A model generated the notes under the pieces. The model saw only the letters and a list, made by a program, of their open reading frames with translations. It was not told the DNA's origin and did not search any database. Positions 1-6,918 of a DNA stretch of 7,480 nucleotides are shown piece by piece. The stretch covers positions 1-7,480 of the forward strand of contig CAADUS010000207.1 of the NCBI GenBank assembly GCA_900752275.1. The letters are read 5' to 3'. Source of the stretch: an uncultured Collinsella sp. GTDB taxonomy: Bacteria; Actinomycetota; Coriobacteriia; Coriobacteriales; Coriobacteriaceae. The translations under genes were made by a program, and so were the position numbers. The first letter of the stretch is position 1, and each line of letters begins with the position of its first letter.

Positions 1-2
1 TC

Positions 3-827
3 AAGGCCATCGTCCTTCGGCTGGGGCTCTTTGCCGCTTGGGCCAAGTCCGCGCAGGTACCCATGTACATGTGGCTGCCTTCGGCCATGGAGGGGCCGGC
101 GCCAGTCTCGGACTACCTGCATGGCGCCTCGATGGTCAAGGTCGGCGTGTGCGTGTTCGCGCGCGCACTCGTCTCTGCCGGCGAGATCCCCGAGATCGTG
201 GGCTGGGTCGCCATTATCGACGCCATGGTCACCATGCTCTTTGGTTTCCTTATGTACCTGCCGCAAAAGGACATGAAGCGTCTGCTGGCCTTTTCCACGA
301 TCGCCCAGCTCTCCTATGTGTTCTTTGGTCTGGGCCTTTCGGTCTTTGGCAGCCAGCTGGCTTTTGACGGCGCCGTGTGCCACATCTTTAACCACGCTTT
401 CGCCAAGACGCTGTTCTTCCTGATCGCCGGTTCGTTCTCCTTTACGCTCGGCACGCGTATGCTGCCCAAGCTTCGCGGCATCGTAAAGAAGTACCCGATC
501 TCGGGCGTGGGCTTTGGTGTCGCGGCACTCGCCATTGCCGGCGTGCCGCCCATGAACACGTTCTTCTCGAAGTTCCAGATCATCGCCGGCGGCTTTTCTG
601 TGGGTGCCGGCAACGTCGTGATCCTGGTGCTCGTGTGCATCATGGTCGTCGAGACCGTCGCCACCTTTGCCTGGTTCCTCAAGTGGATGGGCTATTGTCT
701 GCCCGGCGAGCCGAGCGAAGAGGTTGCTGCGGGAGCCCCGCTTCCCCGCGCGATGGCGTTCGTGTTCATCGTGCTCATCATCATGGTCATCGTCAGCGGC
801 CCGCTTTCGGCCAGCTGGATCGGTTAG
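3..827 (+). CDS. hyfD: Hydrogenase-4 antiporter-like membrane subunit (HyfD-like), 5' partial
   Basis: This is the C-terminal 274 residues of a NuoL/NuoM/Mrp-antiporter family membrane protein; the frame is open from base 3 and the real start lies outside the window. Numbering from the first visible codon, the family core is clear: K15 in an AKSAQxP segment, WLPSAMEGPAPVS (24-36), then H40 and K46 in LHGASMVK. K92 lies in KDMKRLLAFS, and H127, H131 and K135 lie in HIFNHAFAKT. In complex I and related hydrogenases these charged and histidine residues inside membrane helices form the proton path. Several hydrophobic helices follow and the protein ends at ...SWIG. Direct linkage to hyfE points to HyfD by gene order. 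HyfB or another NuoL-like paralogue cannot be excluded from a fragment, but the family assignment is firm. It would sit in the cytoplasmic membrane as an ion-translocating part of the complex. Confidence 0.85.
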   Translation, partial: KAIVLRLGLFAAWAKSAQVPMYMWLPSAMEGPAPVSDYLHGASMVKVGVCVFARALVSAGEIPEIVGWVAIIDAMVTMLFGFLMYLPQKDMKRLLAFSTIAQLSYVFFGLGLSVFGSQLAFDGAVCHIFNHAFAKTLFFLIAGSFSFTLGTRMLPKLRGIVKKYPISGVGFGVAALAIAGVPPMNTFFSKFQIIAGGFSVGAGNVVILVLVCIMVVETVATFAWFLKWMGYCLPGEPSEEVAAGAPLPRAMAFVFIVLIIMVIVSGPLSASWIG

Positions 828-831
828 GAGG
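826..831 (+). promoter_or_regulatory. Ribosome binding site of hyfE overlapping the hyfD stop codon
   Basis: A perfect AGGAGG begins inside the TAG stop codon of the upstream gene (825-827) and lies 9 bases before the hyfE ATG at 841. Ribosomes ending on hyfD stop directly on the Shine-Dalgarno site, which suggests coupled translation of these two membrane subunits. Confidence 0.8.
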
Positions 832-840
832 TAGAACGAC

Positions 841-1494
841 ATGGGTTATTCGATCGTCAACATCCTTGGCGGCCTTCTGATCGTCACGTCCACCATGGTG
901 GTTGTCTCCAAGAACATCAAACATTCCATCCACTGGTATGCGGTGCAGTCGCTGGTGCTCGTGGGGCTGCTCGCCGCGCTCGGTGCCACCACCGGTGCGC
1001 AGGAGCTGCTTATGTGGGCTGGATCTGCCTTTATCACCAAGGTCGTCCTGGTCCCTTATATCCTCAACCGCGCATACAAGAAGATGGGCGAGCCGAGCGA
1101 CGCATCGCTCAAGGCCGGCCTTAAGCCCGCGTGGGCCATTTGCATCATCGCCGTGGAGGTCGCGATTTGCTTTGCCGTCGTGACGCAGATCAGCCTGCCT
1201 ACGGCCGAGGTCGCAACGCCTGCGCTCGCCATTAGCTTCGCTCACTTCTTTGTGGGCCTCACCTGCATCATCTCGCAGCGCAACATCATGAAGCAGATCT
1301 TTGGATACTGCCTTATGGAAAACGGCAGCCATGTGACGCTCGCGCTTTTGGCCCCCACCGCTCCCGAGATCATCGAGATCGGTATCGCCACCGACGCCAT
1401 CTTTGCCGTCATCATCATGTCCATCGTCGTGCGTCGCATTTGGGACGACTCCCACTCGCTCGATGCGCGCGACCTGTCCGAGCTGAGGGGGTAG
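841..1494 (+). CDS. hyfE: Hydrogenase-4 membrane subunit HyfE (NuoK-like)
   Basis: The 217-residue product is very close to the length of E. coli HyfE (about 216). I see about seven hydrophobic segments, at roughly residues 2-23, 30-50, 55-75, 98-119, 125-144, 150-171 and 176-200. The C-terminal half resembles NuoK: QRNIMKQIFGYCLMENGSH (146-164) carries an in-membrane glutamate, E160. EIIEIGIATDAIFAVIIMSI (176-195) has E176, E179 and D185 at the start of the last helix. In complex I, NuoK glutamates are part of the proton route, so these acidic residues are the likely functional ones. A perfect AGGAGG 9 bases upstream fixes the start. Short basic stretches between helices (for example NRAYKK near 76-81) should face the cytoplasm. 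HyfE is present in Hyf-type complexes and absent from the smaller Hyc (FHL-1) complex, so it helps classify this cluster. Confidence 0.92.
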   Translation: MGYSIVNILGGLLIVTSTMVVVSKNIKHSIHWYAVQSLVLVGLLAALGATTGAQELLMWAGSAFITKVVLVPYILNRAYKKMGEPSDASLKAGLKPAWAICIIAVEVAICFAVVTQISLPTAEVATPALAISFAHFFVGLTCIISQRNIMKQIFGYCLMENGSHVTLALLAPTAPEIIEIGIATDAIFAVIIMSIVVRRIWDDSHSLDARDLSELRG

Positions 1495-1497
1495 TCC

Positions 1498-3057
1498 ATG
1501 GAAACGTTGATTCTCGCCCTGCTCGCGACTCCTTTGGTGTTCTCGCTGGTAATGGCGTTTTTGCCCAAGAACACGTCCTATAACGTGTTTGCCGGTCTCA
1601 ACCTGGTCTCCGTCGCAGCCGTCCTGGTGCTGTCGATTATGACGGCCGGCGACGTCCTTATGAGCGGCGAAACCGCGAGCGCTCTTGGCCTGTGGTTCCA
1701 CCTCGATTCGCTGGGCGCCATCTTTGTGCTGCTCATCGGCTTTATCGGTTTTCTTACGGGGCTGTTCTCGCTGCCCTATGTAAAGGCCGATATCGAGGAG
1801 GGCTCCATGCCCGCCGAGCGCGCCAAGCAGTATTTTGCGCTGTTTAGCCTGTTTGTGTTCACCATGCTGCTCGCGTGCCTGTCCAACAACATGATCCTCA
1901 CGTGGGCCGCCGTGGAGGCAACCACGCTTTCCACCGTGTTCCTCGTGGGTATCTACAAGAACAAGACGGCCCTCGAGGCTTCTTGGAAGTATGCGATGGT
2001 CTGCACCGCCGGCGTGGCCTTTGGCTTGTTCGGTACGCTGCTGATCTACGCCAACGCCGCCGACGTGATTCCCAACGCCCACGAGGCCGCATTCCTGTCG
2101 TGCGTACTGCCGTATGCCGACCAGTTCGATCCGACGCTCATGCGCCTCGCCTTTGCGTTTATCGTGATCGGCTTTGGCACCAAGGCCGGCCTGTTCCCCA
2201 TGCACACTTGGCTGCCCGATGCCCACTCCCAGGCCCCGAGTCCTGTCTCGGCCCTGCTCTCTGGCGTGCTGCTTAAGTGCGCCATGCTTGTGATCATGCG
2301 CTTCTACGGCTTTACCATCCAGGCCGTGGGCGCCGAGTATCCGCAACTTTTGCTGTTGATCGTCGGCACGCTGTCCATTTTGGTGGCGGCACTTTCGATG
2401 TTTCGCCAGGACGACCTCAAGCGCCGCTTTGCGTACTCGTCTGTGGAGAACGTGGGCGTTATCGCCCTGTGCCTGGGTATCGGTGGCCCGCTGGGTATCG
2501 CCGCGGCCCTGCTGCACTGCGTGTTCCACGGCTTTACCAAGACGCTTGCCTTCTGCGTGTCCGGCAACATCCAGCACGCCTTTGGTACGCGTAGCCTGGC
2601 CAAGATTCAGGGTGTCGTCGAGGTTGCCCCCGCAACCGCCGCGCTCGCCGTCCTGGCGCTGCTCGGTCTTGGCGCCTTCCCGCCCTTTGGCATGTTTATC
2701 TCCGAGTTCCTGACTTTTGTCGCCGGTGTTACCGCCGGTCCCATGTGGCTGGTCGTCGTGGTCGCCCTCGGTCTTACCGTGGCCATCTCCGCGCTCACCC
2801 GCATCGCACTCAAGTCGGTGTTCGGCCATGCGCCTCAGGGCATGGGCAAGCATGAGGCCCCGGCGCTCATGCTTATCCCCGAAGTCATCCTGGCCGTCAT
2901 GATCTTGTGGTTTGGCATCGCCACCCCGCTGCCCCTCGTGCACGGTGTGGAGACCGCGACCGGCATCGTGCTCGAGCAGAGCACCGAGGAACTTCACGCG
3001 ACGCCGATGTACCGCGCTGTGTTCGGTACCGAGACCGCTCAGAGCGAGGTGGAGTAA
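1498..3057 (+). CDS. hyfF: Hydrogenase-4 antiporter-like membrane subunit HyfF (NuoM/NuoN-like)
   Basis: A 519-residue polytopic membrane protein, close to the length of E. coli HyfF (about 526). It has the complete antiporter-family pattern: E140 in the helix WAAVEATT, K229 in GFGTKAGLFPMHTWLPDAHS, the APSPVSALLSG loop (246-256), K260 in the next helix, K308 in DDLKRRFAYSS, and H344 and K348 in FHGFTKTLAF. E140 and K229 correspond to the conserved Glu/Lys pair of the NuoM-type proton channel, so the subunit looks competent for ion transfer. About a dozen or more hydrophobic helices are visible, followed by a hydrophilic tail of about 40 residues. The start ATG lies three bases after the hyfE stop, with AGGGGG at 1486-1491 as ribosome site. 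Together with the HyfD-like protein it gives the complex at least two antiporter-like subunits. Confidence 0.93.
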   Translation: METLILALLATPLVFSLVMAFLPKNTSYNVFAGLNLVSVAAVLVLSIMTAGDVLMSGETASALGLWFHLDSLGAIFVLLIGFIGFLTGLFSLPYVKADIEEGSMPAERAKQYFALFSLFVFTMLLACLSNNMILTWAAVEATTLSTVFLVGIYKNKTALEASWKYAMVCTAGVAFGLFGTLLIYANAADVIPNAHEAAFLSCVLPYADQFDPTLMRLAFAFIVIGFGTKAGLFPMHTWLPDAHSQAPSPVSALLSGVLLKCAMLVIMRFYGFTIQAVGAEYPQLLLLIVGTLSILVAALSMFRQDDLKRRFAYSSVENVGVIALCLGIGGPLGIAAALLHCVFHGFTKTLAFCVSGNIQHAFGTRSLAKIQGVVEVAPATAALAVLALLGLGAFPPFGMFISEFLTFVAGVTAGPMWLVVVVALGLTVAISALTRIALKSVFGHAPQGMGKHEAPALMLIPEVILAVMILWFGIATPLPLVHGVETATGIVLEQSTEELHATPMYRAVFGTETAQSEVE

Positions 3058-3060
3058 CGA

Positions 3061-4833
3061 ATGATTGAAACTGAGAACAAGGTGTATGCCCGTCGCTGCG
3101 AGAGCCATGTCGAGGCCCTACGCCGCGCCGTTCCGGGCTGCATCGAGAAGGTCGAGTGGCAGTGCGAGGACCAGCTGACGATCACCGTCAAGCAGGACAA
3201 GCTGCCCGAGGCCGTCCACTACCTGTATTACGAGCGTTACGGCTGGATTCCCGTGATCATCGGCAACGACGAGCGCAGTCTGTGCGGTCGCTACGCCGTG
3301 TACTACGTCATCTCCATGGAGGGGGAGGATCCCGGCTGGGTGACCGTGCGCACCGAGGTCGATCCCGCCAAGATGACGTTCCCGTCCGTGACGCCGTTCG
3401 TCCCCGCCTGCGTGTGGGGCGAGCGCGAGCTGCGCGACATGTTCGGCCTGATTCCCGAAGGCTTGCCCGACCGTCGTCGCCTGGTGCTGCCCGACGATTG
3501 GCCCAGCGGCCTGTATCCGCTGCGCAAGGACTCCATGGACTACCGTTTCCGTCCCGCTCCCGCGAGCGACATGGAAAACTACGAGTTCTTGGCCGATACC
3601 AAGGGCAAGGAGACGACGCTCGTCCCCATGGGCCCGCTGCACATCACCTCCGACGAGCCCGGTCACTTCCGCCTGTTCGTTGAGGGCGAGACGATCGTCG
3701 ACGCCGACTACCGTCTGTTCTACGTGCACCGCGGCATGGAGAAGGTCGCCGAGACGCGCCTGAACTATGACGCCGTGACGTTCCTCGCCGACCGCATCTG
3801 CGGCATCTGCGGCTGTGCCCACTCGGTGGCCTATGCCGAGGCCGTCGAGCGCGCCCAGGGCATTCATGTCCCGCCGCGCGCCCAGTACATCCGCGCCATC
3901 ATGCTCGAGGTCGAGCGCCTGCACTCGCATCTGCTCAACATTGGCCTGGCGTCTCACTACACGGGCTTCGACTCCGGCTTCCAGCAGTTCTTCCGCGTCC
4001 GCGAGAAGTCCATGGACCTGGCCGAGAAGCTTTCCGGTCACCGCAAGACCTACGGCCTCAACGTGATCGGTGGCGTGCGTCGCGACATTTTGGCCGAGCA
4101 GAAGCTTTCCACGCTCACGACCATCCATCAGCTGCGCTCCGAGGTTCAGGAACTCGTCGACGTCTTGCTCTCCACGCCCAACTTTATCGAGCGTACGAGT
4201 GGCATCGGCATCTTGGACCGCAAGATCGCACGCGACTTCTCGCCGGTCGGCCCGCTCATGCGTGGCTCTGGCTATGCCCGCGACGTGCGCTTTGACCATC
4301 CCTTCGACGGCTACGCCGATCCGGACGTCCAAAAGATGCACGCCGCTACGGCCGACACCTGCGATGCCTTCGGCCGTACCGCCGTCCGCATCCAGGAGGT
4401 CTACGATTCGATCGACATGATCGAGACCATGCTCGAGAACTGCCCGTCGGGCCCCATCCTCACCACGGATTGGGAGTACACCCCGCACAAGTACGCTATC
4501 GGTGCCACCGAGGCGCCGCGTGGCGAGGACGTACACTGGGCGATGCTCGGCAACAACCAGAAGTGCTACCGCTGGCGCGCCAAGGCAGCTACGTACAGCA
4601 ACTGGCCGGTCCTGCGCTACATGTTCCGCGGCAACACCGTGGGCGACGCGGCGCTGATCGTCGGCTCCCTCGACCCGTGCTACTCCTGCACCGACCGCGT
4701 GACGGTGACCGATGTCGCCGCCAAGCTCGACCACGTGCTCGACAAGGAGCAGTTCGAGAACGTCTGGCGCGACAAGTCGCCGCTTGCGGGCGAGGGCACC
4801 ATGGTCGCTCCGCTCGATGAGGAGGCGCTCTAA
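3061..4833 (+). CDS. hyfG: [NiFe]-hydrogenase catalytic large subunit, group 4a (HyfG/HycE; NuoC-NuoD fusion)
   Basis: The 590-residue catalytic subunit reduces protons to H2 at a NiFe(CN)2CO centre on the cytoplasmic face. Residues up to about 170 form a NuoC-like (30-kDa) domain with the signature WGERELRDMFG (119-129); the remainder is NuoD-like. Both nickel-binding motifs are intact: RICGICGCAHS (245-255) gives C247 and C250, and DPCYSCTDR (538-546) gives C540 and C543. The DPCYSCTDR form is typical of formate hydrogenlyase large subunits (HycE, HyfG). By analogy with HycE, HycI would cut after R546 and release the last 44 residues (547-590) once nickel is inserted. The length is slightly above HycE (about 569). 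The start follows the hyfF stop by three bases and has GAGGTGGAG at 3045-3053. No signal peptide is visible, consistent with a cytoplasm-facing enzyme. Confidence 0.97.
   Translation: MIETENKVYARRCESHVEALRRAVPGCIEKVEWQCEDQLTITVKQDKLPEAVHYLYYERYGWIPVIIGNDERSLCGRYAVYYVISMEGEDPGWVTVRTEVDPAKMTFPSVTPFVPACVWGERELRDMFGLIPEGLPDRRRLVLPDDWPSGLYPLRKDSMDYRFRPAPASDMENYEFLADTKGKETTLVPMGPLHITSDEPGHFRLFVEGETIVDADYRLFYVHRGMEKVAETRLNYDAVTFLADRICGICGCAHSVAYAEAVERAQGIHVPPRAQYIRAIMLEVERLHSHLLNIGLASHYTGFDSGFQQFFRVREKSMDLAEKLSGHRKTYGLNVIGGVRRDILAEQKLSTLTTIHQLRSEVQELVDVLLSTPNFIERTSGIGILDRKIARDFSPVGPLMRGSGYARDVRFDHPFDGYADPDVQKMHAATADTCDAFGRTAVRIQEVYDSIDMIETMLENCPSGPILTTDWEYTPHKYAIGATEAPRGEDVHWAMLGNNQKCYRWRAKAATYSNWPVLRYMFRGNTVGDAALIVGSLDPCYSCTDRVTVTDVAAKLDHVLDKEQFENVWRDKSPLAGEGTMVAPLDEEAL
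4819..4825 (+). promoter_or_regulatory. Ribosome binding site fixing the hyfH start
   Basis: GAGGAGG lies within the last codons of hyfG, 9 bases before ATG 4835. It decides between this start and an in-frame ATG at 4712 deep inside hyfG: only 4835 has a ribosome site, and it gives a protein beginning like HycF/HyfH. Confidence 0.8.
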
Positions 4834-4834
4834 T

Positions 4835-5551
4835 ATGCTGAAGCTTTGGAAGGTTAACGCCAAGGCCGGCGACGCGACGGTCAAGTACCCGTTTGCGCCG
4901 TTCCCCACCAACAAGGACATGCGCGGCAAGCCCGAGCACAATGCCGAGCTCTGCATCGCCTGCGGTGCCTGTGGCGTTGCATGCCCGGCCGATGCCATTC
5001 GCATGGACACCGACCTTGCGGCCGATACCATTACCTGGTCGATCGACTACGGTCGCTGCATCTTTTGCGGCCGTTGCGAGGAAGCCTGCCCCATGGAGGC
5101 CATCAAGCTCACCGAGGAGTTTGAGCTGGCCGTCATGAGCAAGGACGACCTCACCAGCAAGAGCGTCTACACGCTCGAGCACTGCTCGCGTTGCGGCAAG
5201 CCGTTTGCCCCGCACAAGGAGATCGACTACGCCAAGCGCCTGCTGCAAAAGGCCGGCGGCATGGAGGCCATCCAAGCCGCCCGTACCGTCGGTATGTGCC
5301 AGGAGTGCAAGCGCGAGCTCGACGCCCTGCGCGCCGCCTCGGCCGTAAAGACCGGCAACGCTGCTGGCATGGCTGCCAACGAGACGCTTGCGTCCGGTGA
5401 GCCCCAGGGCCCCGGCATGGAGTATCTGGGCGGCCACGGCGTGAACCCGGAGTATATCGACCGCGAGCTCAACCCCGATGCGCCCGAGATTCCCGCCGGT
5501 CCGGCGCCGGTCGAGGGCATCATCATGGATTTTGAAACGAAGGAGGAGTAA
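4835..5551 (+). CDS. hyfH: Hydrogenase-4 iron-sulfur subunit HyfH (HycF/NuoI-like, 2x[4Fe-4S])
   Basis: The 238-residue electron-transfer subunit passes electrons toward the small subunit HyfI. Two ferredoxin motifs each can bind a [4Fe-4S] cluster: C40, C43, C46 and C50 (CIACGACGVACP) and C75, C78, C81 and C85 (CIFCGRCEEACP). The opening residues, with a YPFAPFP segment and RGKPEHN before the first cluster, match HycF/HyfH. After the clusters comes a second cysteine set, HCSRCGKPFAPHKEIDYA (116-133) and CQECKR (155-160), in which C117/C120 and C155/C158 form a likely four-cysteine metal site; E. coli HycF has the same arrangement. HycF and HyfH end about 20 residues after this set (near 180 in total), whereas this protein continues to 238 with a Gly/Ala/Pro/Glu-rich tail. 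ATG 4835 sits one base after the hyfG stop. The final Lys-Glu-Glu codons also form the hyfI ribosome site. Confidence 0.94.
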   Translation: MLKLWKVNAKAGDATVKYPFAPFPTNKDMRGKPEHNAELCIACGACGVACPADAIRMDTDLAADTITWSIDYGRCIFCGRCEEACPMEAIKLTEEFELAVMSKDDLTSKSVYTLEHCSRCGKPFAPHKEIDYAKRLLQKAGGMEAIQAARTVGMCQECKRELDALRAASAVKTGNAAGMAANETLASGEPQGPGMEYLGGHGVNPEYIDRELNPDAPEIPAGPAPVEGIIMDFETKEE

Positions 5552-5553
5552 CC

Positions 5554-6336
5554 ATGGCCGAACCCACGCTTTTGCCCGAGCGGCTTCAGTACCGCCCGAC
5601 CAAGATCGAGCTCGACGAGAGCATCGAGAAGGCCAAGGCGACCCTTCTTAAGAAGATCAAGCGCTCGGTGTACGTCTACCGCGTTGACTGCGGCGGCTGC
5701 AACGGCTGCGAGATCGAGATCTTCGGTTCCATCACGCCCGTCTTCGACGTCGAGCGCTTTGGCATCAAGGTCGTGCCCTCGCCCCGTCACGCCGATGTGC
5801 TGCTGTACACCGGTGCCGTGACGCGTGCCATGCGCATGCCGGCCCTGCGCGCCTTTGAGGCCGCGCCCGATCCCAAGATTGTGGTGTCCTACGGCGCGTG
5901 CGGCTGCACCGGCGGCATCTTCTACGACAACTACTGCGTCTGGGGCGGCACGGACAAAATCTTGCCGGTCGATGTTTACATCCCCGGCTGCCCGCCCAGC
6001 CCCGCGCAGACCGTCTACGGCTTTGCCATGGCGCTCGGTCTGCTGGACCAAAAGCTCCATGCCGAGACCACGGTGGAGGCCGCCGGCGAGCAGGCCGATA
6101 TCCTGCACCCCGGCGTGCCGTACAAGCTGCGCGTTGCCATCGAGCGCGAGGCTCGCGCCATGAGCGGCTACCGTTACGGCCGCGACCTGGCCAACGAGTT
6201 TATGGACACGCTCGAGGGTGCGCCCAAGGGCGATATCCGCGGTGCCATGGCGCTGCTCATCGACAAGCAGGACGATCCTCGCCGCGTTGAGGTCTACTCG
6301 GCGCTGCAGGATCTGGTGCTGGCCGGAGGTCGCTAG
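5554..6336 (+). CDS. hyfI: [NiFe]-hydrogenase small subunit HyfI (HycG/NuoB-like)
   Basis: The 260-residue small subunit carries the [4Fe-4S] cluster closest to the NiFe site and pairs with HyfG; E. coli HyfI is about 252 residues. The cluster motifs are intact: DCGGCNGCEIEIFG (45-58) with C46, C49 and C52; YGACGCTGG (113-121) with C116 and C118; and IPGCPPSP (143-150) with C146. This is the single-cluster pattern of group 4 small subunits, lacking the C-terminal medial and distal cluster domain of uptake hydrogenases. There is no twin-arginine signal, so the protein stays cytoplasmic. A charged, lysine-rich N-terminal stretch of about 37 residues precedes the core, and the C-terminal part (about 160-260) is mostly helical-looking and rich in charge. 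AAGGAGGAG at 5540-5548 supports ATG 5554, two bases after the hyfH stop. Confidence 0.96.
   Translation: MAEPTLLPERLQYRPTKIELDESIEKAKATLLKKIKRSVYVYRVDCGGCNGCEIEIFGSITPVFDVERFGIKVVPSPRHADVLLYTGAVTRAMRMPALRAFEAAPDPKIVVSYGACGCTGGIFYDNYCVWGGTDKILPVDVYIPGCPPSPAQTVYGFAMALGLLDQKLHAETTVEAAGEQADILHPGVPYKLRVAIEREARAMSGYRYGRDLANEFMDTLEGAPKGDIRGAMALLIDKQDDPRRVEVYSALQDLVLAGGR
6325..6330 (+). promoter_or_regulatory. Ribosome binding site fixing the hyfJ/hycH start
   Basis: GGAGGT lies 6 bases before ATG 6337, inside the end of hyfI. The next in-frame ATG (6379) has no comparable site, so the longer N-terminus of the downstream protein is probably real. Confidence 0.75.
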
Positions 6337-6918
6337 ATGGAGCTCACGGACCGCTCTGGTTACTTTGCGGGCCCCGGCATGCTCGGCGGCTCCTTTGGCG
6401 ATGCCTCGCGCGCAAGCGACGAGGCCGCCGAGGGCGTCGTCGACCCCTGCCTGGGCCATGCGCCCGACCAGGTGGTCTTCTATGAGCTCACGCGTAAGTT
6501 TGTGGAGACCGAGGAAGACGTTCCCCAGGAGGCCTGCGACGTGCTGTACTACACGCTCGCCGTGGGCCACCACACCGGCGTGCTCGATTGCTTTGAGCCG
6601 CGCCTGTCGGTGCCGGTGGATGTGTTCTATTCGCTCGTCGACGCGCTGCCGGAGGGGGAGGCCAAGACCAAGTTCGAGGCCATCCGCTCCTTTGGCGAGT
6701 GCCAGCTCGACAAGGCGGCGGTGCCGTCGCTGCTCGAGGCCTGCGATGCGCTGCTCGACGAGCGCGGTTTTCGCGGGTCGGCCAAGGCTGGCATCTCGGT
6801 GTTCGACGACGACTTTGGCCTGCATGCCCAGCAGGTCGCGTTTCTGATGAAGTTTCGCGATCTGGTTGAGCGCGTGCGCGACGTATCGGGCGTGTATCTG
6901 ACGGGAAGGTTGCAGTAA
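6337..6918 (+). CDS. hyfJ: Formate hydrogenlyase maturation protein, HycH/HyfJ family, with extended N-terminus
   Basis: A 193-residue HycH/HyfJ family protein, a family needed for maturation of the formate hydrogenlyase large subunit; the biochemical role of the family is not well defined. The core begins near residue 46: VVFYELTRKF (46-55) matches the very start of E. coli HycH. It is followed by a YYTLAVGHHTGVLDC block (71-85) containing the invariant-looking G77-H78-H79, and a FGECQLD segment in the second half. E. coli HycH and HyfJ are about 136 residues, so this protein has about 41 extra N-terminal residues, rich in Gly, Ala and acidic residues and containing GPGMLGG (12-18) and one cysteine, C38. 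The ATG immediately follows the hyfI stop codon with no gap and has a GGAGGT site. It is probably soluble and cytoplasmic, since no membrane segment is seen. HyfJ and HycH cannot be told apart by sequence alone; the position fits either. Confidence 0.88.
   Translation: MELTDRSGYFAGPGMLGGSFGDASRASDEAAEGVVDPCLGHAPDQVVFYELTRKFVETEEDVPQEACDVLYYTLAVGHHTGVLDCFEPRLSVPVDVFYSLVDALPEGEAKTKFEAIRSFGECQLDKAAVPSLLEACDALLDERGFRGSAKAGISVFDDDFGLHAQQVAFLMKFRDLVERVRDVSGVYLTGRLQ
6903..6909 (+). promoter_or_regulatory. Ribosome binding site of hycI
   Basis: GGGAAGG lies 8 bases before ATG 6918, within the last codons of the preceding gene. The TAATG overlap (6916-6920), in which the stop and start codons share one base, indicates termination-reinitiation coupling between the two maturation genes. 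Confidence 0.7.

Noticed and set aside
793..3108. A 771-codon open frame on the minus strand opposite hyfE and hyfF
   Set aside because: It lies codon-for-codon opposite hyfE and hyfF (same phase), so it stays open only because those genes avoid TTA, CTA and TCA codons. Its translation is a His/Gln/Arg/Gly-rich low-complexity product with no recognisable domain, while the plus strand encodes clear conserved proteins.
4712..4834. An upstream in-frame start for hyfH at 4712, giving 279 residues
   Set aside because: The added 41 residues are an out-of-frame reading of the end of hyfG, are Ser/Arg-rich and resemble nothing in HycF. ATG 4835 has a strong GAGGAGG site and gives the family's usual N-terminus.
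3118..5031. A 637-codon minus-strand open frame opposite hyfG
   Set aside because: It is again the exact complement phase of hyfG; it stops at 3118, where hyfG uses a single CTA leucine codon. This is an artefact of GC-rich codon choice.
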